Shown: one piece after another, positions 6,110 to 12,492 of the stretch
How the letters are laid out: every line of letters starts with the position of its first letter
Position numbering within the stretch: the first letter of the stretch is position 1
NCBI GenBank assembly: GCA_045118155.1
Contig: JBGUXS010000026.1
Span: 1-12,492 of the forward strand
Length of the DNA stretch: 12,492 nt
Reading direction: 5' to 3'
Origin: JBGUXS01 sp045118155
GTDB lineage: Bacteria > Pseudomonadota > Alphaproteobacteria > CAAHEQ01 > UBA3637
Notes under the pieces: generated by a model
The model's input: the letters and a program-made list of their open reading frames with translations, nothing else
Told to the model about the DNA's origin: nothing
The model's database searches: none
Translations under genes and position numbers: made by a program

Positions 6110-6690
6110 TTGACGGGATTCTACTGTTTTTAAATTTTTTGGTTACCTTAGGGGTAATTTTGTGGCTTGTTTATGCTATTTATGACCTGTGCAAATCACG
6201 TTTTGGGCAATATCCAACTTTTGCGTCTTCGTTCAGCGAAACCAAAAAGAAACTGCTAGAAGAAGCTGCCGATATTTTGCGGCGTGCCAAAACACGTCAA
6301 TATGTTGTGGATTTAGGTTGTGGTAATGGGGCATTATTGGTGCCGTTGGCCAAACAATTTCCTCAGCACGAATTTTATGGATATGATTGGAATCAAGTTG
6401 CCTATATTTGGGCCAAAATTCGGACCCGTAAATTCAAAAATGTGCATATTTACCGTCAGGATTTTATGCAAGTGGACCTATCAAAAATGAATATGGCCTT
6501 TTGTTTTTTAATCAAAGCATTAATCCCCCGCATTTCAAAGAAAGTACAAAAAGAAATGCCAGCCGGGGCTTTGATTTTTTCCGAGCTTTTTCCCTTAGAA
6601 GTGAACGCGTTAAAACATAAAGTAGAAGCGAAAACCTTTGGCTTTGGTTTACCCTATTACGTTTACGAAATTAAAAAATCAAAACGTTAA
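6106..6690 (+). CDS. Membrane-anchored class I SAM-dependent methyltransferase
   Basis: The 194-residue protein has one N-terminal hydrophobic helix (about 5-26), then a compact Rossmann-type methyltransferase domain. Motif I is VVDLGCGNGA (67-76), the glycine-rich S-adenosylmethionine loop, and an acidic residue at the end of the second strand (YGYDWN, D94) fits ribose binding. The domain is short, so it may lack a dedicated substrate lid. The substrate cannot be read from the sequence. The helix places the active site at the inner face of the membrane if the positive-inside rule holds. ATGA overlap with fabG implies coupling and hints at, but does not prove, a lipid or acyl substrate. Its last 12 bases overlap the end of the convergent DUF192 gene. 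Confidence 0.85.
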   Translation: MIDGILLFLNFLVTLGVILWLVYAIYDLCKSRFGQYPTFASSFSETKKKLLEEAADILRRAKTRQYVVDLGCGNGALLVPLAKQFPQHEFYGYDWNQVAYIWAKIRTRKFKNVHIYRQDFMQVDLSKMNMAFCFLIKALIPRISKKVQKEMPAGALIFSELFPLEVNALKHKVEAKTFGFGLPYYVYEIKKSKR

Positions 6691-7086
6691 CTTATCACCT
6701 ACATGGATGTGGTGCTTTTGTGTTAATCCCCCGCCAATTTCAAGGACCCCTATCACGGGAAATTTGGCGGGGATTTGTTTTTCCGATAAAGGGGTGCAAT
6801 TAGGTTCTATCTGCACAATACGACCTGTTTCATCAAAAAAAATCATATCTAAAGAAATCAGGGTATCTTGCATCCAAAAAACGGGATAACTAGGGGGGTC
6901 AAACCAAAAGACCATCCCCTGAAATTCTGGCAAATCCGTCACATATTTTAGCCCTTTAGCCCGTTCCTTGGGGGATCTAGCTTCGGTGGCTTCAAACGTT
7001 AAAGGTCCCTTCGCCGTTTCAATATTTATCGGCCGGGCCCACACCCCAAACGTTCCCAATAAAAATAAAAAAAACACCGTTTTCAT
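6679..7086 (-). CDS. Secreted DUF192 family protein
   Basis: This 135-residue protein has a signal peptide (hydrophobic 4-15, likely cut after VWA at 17) and a single DUF192 domain. Family features are the RAKGLKYVTDLP stretch (about 42-53), the aromatic core FWMQDTLISLDMIFFD (70-85), VLEIGGG near 114 and a closing GD. DUF192 proteins are small beta-rich periplasmic or exported proteins without an agreed function. The ATG directly follows the stop of the upstream gene (TAAATG, no gap), and AAAGG lies about nine bases upstream. It is the last gene of the operon and overlaps the convergent methyltransferase gene. Confidence 0.9.
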   Translation of the reverse strand: MKTVFFLFLLGTFGVWARPINIETAKGPLTFEATEARSPKERAKGLKYVTDLPEFQGMVFWFDPPSYPVFWMQDTLISLDMIFFDETGRIVQIEPNCTPLSEKQIPAKFPVIGVLEIGGGLTQKHHIHVGDKLTF

Positions 7087-7701
7087 TTATTCAAACCTTT
7101 TCACAGCTGCACTCAAACGTTTCAAATACGCCTGTTCTGCCGCATTTTTTGCGGGGACTAAAACCAAAAGTTTAGAAGCTTGCACGGGGCGGCCATCTTC
7201 TAATAGCCGCACCACCATGTGTCGCATAACTTTAAATTCTGGCAATATTTGAACATCATGGGCAAAAGCTAAGGCGGCATCACACAGATCCCGAAAATGC
7301 TGTTTTTGATACCGTCCCTGTTCCCAAGAATAGGTTCCAAACGGGGCTGTATGTCCCCCCCATCCCCCATGAGTTATTAAAAAAGCCTGTGCTTGATACA
7401 AGGCTGGGGGCAACGGTGTTAAATCCTGATAAAGTTCTAAAAGCAATGTTCTGGAAAATTTTTTACGATATTTTAAGGCCATTTTTTGTAAAAAAGCCTG
7501 CTCGGCCAATGTCAATTGTTGATGTTTTAAATCTTTTTGATAAAGGTCAAATACAATTTTTCTTTCCAATAAAATATCTGCATTGGCGCAATTTCCTGCT
7601 TCTTTAACCGCGGATAAAAAAGTCTGTGCCCGGTAAAAACCTATTCCCCCCATTCCTAAAACAATCAAAAAAAGTCCCCCTAAAATGTATCGTTTTTTCA
7701 C
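7087..7701 (-). CDS. Unknown membrane-anchored protein between murJ and DUF192
   Basis: I do not recognise this 204-residue protein. It has one N-terminal hydrophobic helix (about 6-22, MKKR before it) that would act as an uncleaved anchor or signal, leaving a soluble domain outside the cytoplasm. The domain is mainly helical, with a conspicuous glycine/aromatic patch HGGWGGHTAPFGTYSW (111-126), a pair of cysteines (C38, C140) and a Lys/Arg-rich C-terminus. The start is GTG. Its first four bases overlap the murJ stop (GTGA), with AAAGG in the murJ tail as ribosome binding site. Position suggests a role in envelope work with MurJ or the DUF192 protein; this is inference from context only. Confidence 0.82.
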   Translation of the reverse strand: MKKRYILGGLFLIVLGMGGIGFYRAQTFLSAVKEAGNCANADILLERKIVFDLYQKDLKHQQLTLAEQAFLQKMALKYRKKFSRTLLLELYQDLTPLPPALYQAQAFLITHGGWGGHTAPFGTYSWEQGRYQKQHFRDLCDAALAFAHDVQILPEFKVMRHMVVRLLEDGRPVQASKLLVLVPAKNAAEQAYLKRLSAAVKRFE

Positions 7702-9266
7702 TTAGCGCCTTTTTTCAATAATAACTTCAACGAATGCTTATCAATCACACGTGTACAGATTAAGCCCCCTAAAAAGATACCGCCCCCGATCCCCATCACA
7801 ATCATTAAGGCCATAAAAGCCATCAATCCTTGCCCTTCCAAGGAAATCCAAAGACGACACATTGCTAACGCCCCCACCATTAATAACGCCGATATCCCAA
7901 TACCCTTAGCCCGAAATAAAAAGGTCGCATCCAAAGAAAAATCCCCCCGGCGTTTTAAAATAATCATATATTGCAGCGCATTGATCCACACGGCGATTGT
8001 GGTAGCTAGGGCGATCCCAACATACTTTAAAAACGGCATTAAAGACACCGCTAAAATCGCATTGATGATAACCCCTACCACCGCAATTTTAACAGGGGTG
8101 GCCGTATCCCCACGGGCATAAAAAAACGGGGAAAGTGTTTTTGTCATCATATAGGCGGGCAAACCCAATCCAAACACCCAAAGTGCCCGGGCTGTATGGT
8201 ATGAATCACTGGGGGTGAACAACCCTCGTTCAAACAAAATCCGAATCACCGGTAAAGATAAAAACAATAACCCAATCATAGAGGCCAACGCCATAGCAAT
8301 AGATAATTCTAAGCCCCTGTTTAATTGATGATTGGCTTCTTTGATTTCCCCTAGTTTAATATGTTTAGATAACACAGGCAGCAAGGCCGTCCCTATGGCC
8401 GTTCCAATAATACCTATTGGTAATTGAAAAACATGATTGGCATAATTTAACCAGGAAATCGCGCCTGCCCCCACAAAGGAAACAAAAAACGTATCTAAGA
8501 ACAGGTTAATTTGATAGACCCCCGCCCCAAAAATACCTGGAATCATTTTGCGCATGAGTTCTTTAACTTCTTTTGGCAACCGAAACAAAATAAGGGGACT
8601 TTCTAATCCCGCAAACCCTAATTGTGCCCGTTTCAATGCCCAACACAAAAATAAGACCTCTAATACCCCAGCCACACATACCCCTATGGACAAGGCATAG
8701 GCCGGCACATAAGCCCCTTCAAAAAAAGCTGCCCCAATAAACAACGCCCCTATCATACTCAGGTTTAAAATAATCGGGACAAAGGCCGCCACCCAAAAAC
8801 GCCCCACAGCATTTAACATACCACTGAGTAAAGATACCACAGAAATACATAATAAAAACGGGAATGTAATGCGTGTTAAATCGGCTGTAAGGGCCAATTT
8901 TCCAGGAATTGTGTCAAACCCCGGGGCCAAAATAAAAACCACCACAGGCATGGCGATTTCCACGATAAGCGTAAACAACAATAAAACATAAAACAACACA
9001 CTACACGCTTGTTTTGCAAAAGCTAGGGCCACTTCCTTCCCTTTGGTGTGATAATCCCCAGAAAACAAGGGAACGAATGCCACATTCAAGGTCCCTTCGG
9101 CAAAAAAACTACGAAATAAATTGGGAAAACGCAAGGCCACAAAAAAAGCGTCCGCCGCCATAGATGCCCCTAAAAAACGGGCGATTAAAATATCCCGTAC
9201 AAAACCTAGGACCCTGCTTACAGATGTCCACCCCCCCACTGTTGCAACCGATTTAATCAATGACAT
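7698..9266 (-). CDS. murJ: Lipid II flippase MurJ
   Basis: MurJ (MviN) moves lipid II, the peptidoglycan precursor, across the inner membrane. It is a polytopic protein of the MOP exporter superfamily, usually with 14 helices. The 522-residue length and repeated hydrophobic segments fit. The N-terminus is highly typical, with R18, R24, D39 and R52 at positions known to matter in E. coli MurJ, and the family stretch FRSFFAEGTLNVAFVPLFS (51-69). The ATG at 9266 is supported by GGGAG about eight bases upstream. It follows the small secreted protein gene by 12 bases. This shows that the organism makes peptidoglycan. Confidence 0.97.
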   Translation of the reverse strand: MSLIKSVATVGGWTSVSRVLGFVRDILIARFLGASMAADAFFVALRFPNLFRSFFAEGTLNVAFVPLFSGDYHTKGKEVALAFAKQACSVLFYVLLLFTLIVEIAMPVVVFILAPGFDTIPGKLALTADLTRITFPFLLCISVVSLLSGMLNAVGRFWVAAFVPIILNLSMIGALFIGAAFFEGAYVPAYALSIGVCVAGVLEVLFLCWALKRAQLGFAGLESPLILFRLPKEVKELMRKMIPGIFGAGVYQINLFLDTFFVSFVGAGAISWLNYANHVFQLPIGIIGTAIGTALLPVLSKHIKLGEIKEANHQLNRGLELSIAMALASMIGLLFLSLPVIRILFERGLFTPSDSYHTARALWVFGLGLPAYMMTKTLSPFFYARGDTATPVKIAVVGVIINAILAVSLMPFLKYVGIALATTIAVWINALQYMIILKRRGDFSLDATFLFRAKGIGISALLMVGALAMCRLWISLEGQGLMAFMALMIVMGIGGGIFLGGLICTRVIDKHSLKLLLKKGAK

Positions 9267-9278
9267 GGGTGTCTCCCT

Positions 9279-9530
9279 TTATTCTGATTCATCTTCTTCC
9301 GACCGTAAAGTCGGCGGACCATACAATCCCAACGACGCCCATAAATAATAAGCATCTTCCAAATTTTCTTCCGTCAAATACGTTTGATTTAACAGTTGTT
9401 GGTACATTTGCAAATACAAGCGGGCTTGGTCTTTTGTCATAGCTTCTGGAATTGCCACAGGGGTTTGCCCCCAAGACAATACCGGTAAAAATAGAAACAG
9501 AATTAGAAACGTTTTAAATCTCTTTTTCAT
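9279..9530 (-). CDS. Small secreted protein of unknown function
   Basis: The 83-residue product has a clear signal peptide: KKRFK, a hydrophobic core (8-18) and a likely cut near SWGQ at 19-23. The mature part is about 60 residues, probably helical, with several Tyr, Gln and Leu (for example LYLQMYQQLLNQTYL) and an acidic end (EEDESE). I chose the ATG at 9530 because it overlaps the folD stop by four bases (ATGA), has AAGGA nearby and starts a signal peptide; the in-frame ATG at 9566 would add 12 polar residues before it. The tight fit between folD and murJ argues that it is real. No function can be assigned. Confidence 0.78.
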   Translation of the reverse strand: MKKRFKTFLILFLFLPVLSWGQTPVAIPEAMTKDQARLYLQMYQQLLNQTYLTEENLEDAYYLWASLGLYGPPTLRSEEDESE

Positions 9531-10363
9531 TTTTTCCTTTGACACATCATTAACAAGTTTTCCCAAATCATTGCAATTGTCATCGGTCCCACCCCCCCTG
9601 GGACCGGCGTAATGGCTTTTGTTAAAGGAGCAACGGCATCAAAATCCACATCCCCCGTAATCTTTCCCGATTCTAACCGATGAATCCCTACATCAATCAC
9701 AATAGCCCCTTTTTTCACACAAGAAGGCGTTATTAAATGAGGAACCCCCGTGGCCGAAATAATCACATCTGCCCCTGAACAAATTTTTTCTAAATTCTTA
9801 GTTTTAGAATGTGCCATCGTCACGGTCATATCTTCTTGAAGTAATAACTGTGCCAAGGGACGTCCCACAAGTAAGGATCTACCAATCACCACCGCATGTA
9901 AACCCTTCAGATTTTTTTGAACATTTTTTAATAAGGTCAAGCACGCCTTAGGGGTTCCCGGGATAATCCCCGCTCTTCCTACAAAGAGTCGCCCCAAGTT
10001 TTCTTGTGTCAGGCCATCTACATCCTTAGCCGGGTCAATTGTATTAATCAAGTCAAATGTGTCTTTTTCCAATGTTCCAGGCAACGGCAATTGTAATAAA
10101 ATACCATTGACCGCTGGATCTTTGTTTAAATCTTTAATAAATGCTTTAAGGGCCTCGGCCGTCATCACGGGGGACAAATGATACAAATTCGCCTTAATCC
10201 CCAATTTTTCAGCCGTTTTACATTTGTTGTTTACGTAAATCAAGCTAGCGGGATTATCCCCCACTAAAATAACCGCCAAGGTGGGGGAAAAACCAAGCGC
10301 TTTTATCCGTTCCTTAACAGATTTTTGTAAATCCGTTGCTATTTTTTTCCCATCTATAATCAC
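9527..10363 (-). CDS. folD: Bifunctional methylenetetrahydrofolate dehydrogenase/cyclohydrolase FolD
   Basis: FolD is cytoplasmic. It oxidises 5,10-methylene-THF with NADP+ and hydrolyses the product to 10-formyl-THF, which feeds purine and formyl-methionyl-tRNA synthesis. The 278 residues match the family. Y43 and K47 (YVNNK) are the catalytic pair. QLPLP (91-95), DVDGL (114-118), the dinucleotide-binding segment GRSLLVGRP (161-169) and PVPGGVGPMT (253-262) are signature motifs. The start codon is GTG and overlaps the surA stop by four bases (GTGA); GGAG in the surA tail is the probable ribosome binding site. Its place after lptD-surA is unusual, as many Alphaproteobacteria carry pdxA and ksgA there. 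Confidence 0.97.
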   Translation of the reverse strand: MIIDGKKIATDLQKSVKERIKALGFSPTLAVILVGDNPASLIYVNNKCKTAEKLGIKANLYHLSPVMTAEALKAFIKDLNKDPAVNGILLQLPLPGTLEKDTFDLINTIDPAKDVDGLTQENLGRLFVGRAGIIPGTPKACLTLLKNVQKNLKGLHAVVIGRSLLVGRPLAQLLLQEDMTVTMAHSKTKNLEKICSGADVIISATGVPHLITPSCVKKGAIVIDVGIHRLESGKITGDVDFDAVAPLTKAITPVPGGVGPMTIAMIWENLLMMCQRKK

Positions 10364-11538
10364 GATTTATACTCCACCACCGCTTTTTTACGTAAAGACC
10401 GCAACAACTTATCCGATAAAGCCTCTACTTGTTCTAAACCCAATTGTTCCCGCACTGCCTCTTCTTTTGGAAGCAGCGATTGTTTCTTTTTAGCACAAGC
10501 CATAAAAAACATTTGCACCCCCGACATAGGGTAAGGACCAACGACTTCATTTTCCTGAGCTGCCATCATTTTTTCCTTAAGCCCATTTGGCAATTGGCCT
10601 GGGTTCAACTGCCCCCGCCGAATAGAAGGTTCTATGGCGATATTCTTGGCCAATTCAATAAAGCCATTACAATCGTGAAGTGTTTTCAACATAGATTCCA
10701 AAACGGGGCTAATTTTCCCTTCGGGGATCCCCATCTGCGCCATTTCCCAAACATCAATTTCCACTTGGGAAGGGGCTTTTTTATCATGCAGTAAAATAAA
10801 AGCATATCCCTTATCTGTTTTGATGGGGGGGCTAATATGACCGGGTTCAAGACCCTCTAGCACCTTTTCAATATCTGCCGGATAGTATCCTTGCTTTACC
10901 CAACCCAGCATTCCCCCTTGGGCCGCAGATGGGACCGTGGAATAACGCCCAGCCACTCCATCAAATTCATGCCCCATTTTTAATTCTTTATCAACGTTAT
11001 CCGCGGCTTCTTTATCCGACACCCAAATTTCAGAAACTAAATATCCGGGCACCTTTAATTCGTTTTTTAAAAACGCCATCCGATTTTTAACATCTGCTTC
11101 TGATACCGCCGTTAAGGGCAAATCACTCGCGTGCATCACTTGCAACCAATACAGGTCCGAAATAATTTGTTCTTCCACGGCTTTGTAGGGGATTCCGTGT
11201 TGAGCCAATAATGCCCGCAATCCGCCTTTTTGAAGTCCCAATTGCCGTTCCATATGTTCCCCGGCCTGGGCTACATCTTTATCCGTTACTTTAAAGCCCC
11301 GTTTTTCGCCTTCTTGTTTTTTTACCTTTTCATCAATCAATTGTTCCAAAACTTTTTTACGCAACGTTTTCGCCGGTTCTGAACTTGAAAAGCCGGGTTG
11401 TTGAAGTTCCAACATCTTCATACGCATCGTGACATCATACGAAGAAATAGGGGTATCATTCACAATGGCCACAATTTCTGAAGCCGAAGCCACACATCCC
11501 CATCCCAATGCCAATAATATACATATATACTTTCTCAT
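10360..11538 (-). CDS. surA: Periplasmic chaperone SurA
   Basis: SurA escorts outer-membrane beta-barrel proteins across the periplasm to the BAM complex. The 392-residue protein has a signal peptide likely cut after ASA (17-19), an N-terminal chaperone domain (about 20-145) and one recognisable parvulin peptidyl-prolyl isomerase domain (about 166-253, with GGMLGWVKQG and HISPPIKTDKGYAFILL). A second parvulin-like region (about 290-350) is eroded, as I recall for alphaproteobacterial SurA. I prefer the ATG at 11538 (TGATG, one base shared with the lptD stop) because GGGGG lies six bases upstream. A GTG one codon earlier would give a four-base overlap. LptD is a known SurA client in E. coli, so this linkage makes sense. 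Confidence 0.93.
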   Translation of the reverse strand: MRKYICILLALGWGCVASASEIVAIVNDTPISSYDVTMRMKMLELQQPGFSSSEPAKTLRKKVLEQLIDEKVKKQEGEKRGFKVTDKDVAQAGEHMERQLGLQKGGLRALLAQHGIPYKAVEEQIISDLYWLQVMHASDLPLTAVSEADVKNRMAFLKNELKVPGYLVSEIWVSDKEAADNVDKELKMGHEFDGVAGRYSTVPSAAQGGMLGWVKQGYYPADIEKVLEGLEPGHISPPIKTDKGYAFILLHDKKAPSQVEIDVWEMAQMGIPEGKISPVLESMLKTLHDCNGFIELAKNIAIEPSIRRGQLNPGQLPNGLKEKMMAAQENEVVGPYPMSGVQMFFMACAKKKQSLLPKEEAVREQLGLEQVEALSDKLLRSLRKKAVVEYKS

Positions 11539-12492
11539 CACTTACCCCCTAAGGTTTTTAATACAAACTTTATCATAAACGATGTATCCCCACTATAGTT
11601 CCTATCTTTTGCATACGATTTATCAAAATCAAACATGACGGCTATACACTCATTATCATAGCGCAAAACTCCCGTCCATTCAAGGGGTCCCCCATCTTTC
11701 AGCAAATCATACCGATATCCCGCGGATAAGGACCAATTTTTATTTAATTGAGCGGTTCCATAAACATTAATTTCTTCCCGTGTATCATAGTCATAATCTG
11801 CCGTTTGAACCTTTTTTAAATAGGAATAATTCATCCCCAAGCGCAAGCGATCATTCCCCGTATTGAGTGTAAATTCGTTCTTCCGCACTTGCAATTTTTC
11901 CTGATCCAACCGGAACCGATACCCCAAAGTTAAAAAGCCATAATCTATTTGAACCCGTCCCACATAATCCGAAAAATGTTTTTCCACCCCCATTAAAGGT
12001 GCGCTCACTTCATCTTTATTCATTTGATAGGATTGTCCGAATAATGTAGAAATACTGCGGTTTGCCTGATCATATACAGACCATTTTAACCCATAGTTAA
12101 TCCGCCCCCCTTTTTCCACCCGATCATACCCCGAAAAACGATTGCGGGAAAATAAATTTGTATCATCAAAATCAAAATCACGACTATCCACATTTGGTAC
12201 TTTGGTTTCGGTATTGCTGACATCCGAATAGACCAACATAACGACCGGTTCAAAAATCTGGGTATAAGTTGCACTAGACGCCGCTAACGGATAATTAAAC
12301 AATGCCGAAATGTTCGGGGAAATACGCCCTAAATCATATTTTTGCCTAGCCGCTAAATTTTCAAATCCATAGCGCCCCGTATCCACATGATAGCCATCTG
12401 CCCGCATCGTTGCCATAATATCCATCCCAATCCCTTGGCGGGTCATATACGGCAACCGCAATCCCTCGCTTACCGATAACCGGTTTGAATTA
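11538..12492 (-). CDS. lptD: LPS-assembly protein LptD, C-terminal part
   Basis: LptD is the outer-membrane beta-barrel that, with LptE, inserts lipopolysaccharide into the outer leaflet. Only the last 317 codons lie in the window; the frame stays open to the right edge, so the ATG/TTG starts seen inside are not real starts. The visible part is all barrel: alternating strands rich in Tyr, Asn, Arg and Asp, such as the repeated YGLKW, LGYRF, LGMNYSY and SAGYRYDLL types. LRLPYMTRQG fits the conserved barrel region. Near the end a single Cys (NECIAVMFDF) stands where E. coli LptD has its Cys-Cys pair; single Cys forms are known. The protein ends FVLKTLGGK. Its operon promoter must be outside the window. 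Confidence 0.9.
   Translation of the reverse strand, partial: NSNRLSVSEGLRLPYMTRQGIGMDIMATMRADGYHVDTGRYGFENLAARQKYDLGRISPNISALFNYPLAASSATYTQIFEPVVMLVYSDVSNTETKVPNVDSRDFDFDDTNLFSRNRFSGYDRVEKGGRINYGLKWSVYDQANRSISTLFGQSYQMNKDEVSAPLMGVEKHFSDYVGRVQIDYGFLTLGYRFRLDQEKLQVRKNEFTLNTGNDRLRLGMNYSYLKKVQTADYDYDTREEINVYGTAQLNKNWSLSAGYRYDLLKDGGPLEWTGVLRYDNECIAVMFDFDKSYAKDRNYSGDTSFMIKFVLKTLGGK

Noticed and set aside
6696..6720. Possible terminator after the methyltransferase gene (CACC/GGTG stem then CTTTTG)
   Set aside because: The stem is short with a bulge, the T run is only four bases, and the sequence is coding for the DUF192 protein on the other strand.
11538..12461. lptD as a complete 307-codon gene starting at 12461
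   Set aside because: The frame is open without a stop to the right edge, position 12461 is an internal TTG, and a barrel of this kind needs a much longer protein with an N-terminal periplasmic domain.

Overview
The window looks like a piece of an alphaproteobacterial chromosome with low to moderate G+C. The envelope gene set (LptD, SurA, MurJ, SecA with a cysteine-rich C-terminus) shows a Gram-negative cell with lipopolysaccharide and peptidoglycan. The single-parvulin SurA, with an eroded second domain, and the lptD-surA order fit Alphaproteobacteria. The repeat-rich left end resembles the palindromic repeats known from intracellular members such as Rickettsiales and Holosporales. That placement is an inference from gene content and sequence style, not from a database search.

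Layout. Positions 1-561 carry no convincing gene. They hold a dense mosaic of nested palindromic repeats: five full-length hairpin elements (one cut by the window edge, one inverted), one isolated hairpin, and several half elements ending in GGRATGACA. Next, on the minus strand, comes a secA-comF operon (3878 to 562) with a good sigma-70-type promoter at 3912-3940. Upstream of it, a separate minus-strand gene (5149-4058) encodes an unusual lipoprotein with ankyrin repeats and a C-terminal membrane segment. It has its own promoter and a strong intrinsic terminator. A divergent promoter drives a plus-strand pair, fabG and a membrane-anchored SAM methyltransferase, whose start and stop overlap by four bases. 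The methyltransferase converges on, and overlaps by 12 bases, the last gene of a long minus-strand operon.

That operon reads from the right edge leftward: lptD (C-terminal part only), surA, folD, a small secreted protein of 83 residues, murJ, an unknown membrane-anchored protein of 204 residues, and a secreted DUF192 protein. All junctions are overlaps of 1-4 bases or gaps of 0-12 bases, so the seven genes are probably co-transcribed and translationally coupled. The theme is envelope assembly: LPS export, outer-membrane protein folding and lipid II flipping. FolD is a metabolic guest where many Alphaproteobacteria carry pdxA and ksgA.

The most interesting items are the repeat family, where one conserved outer stem encloses several unrelated but self-complementary inner stems, and the ankyrin lipoprotein, whose two opposite anchors could in principle bridge the two membranes.
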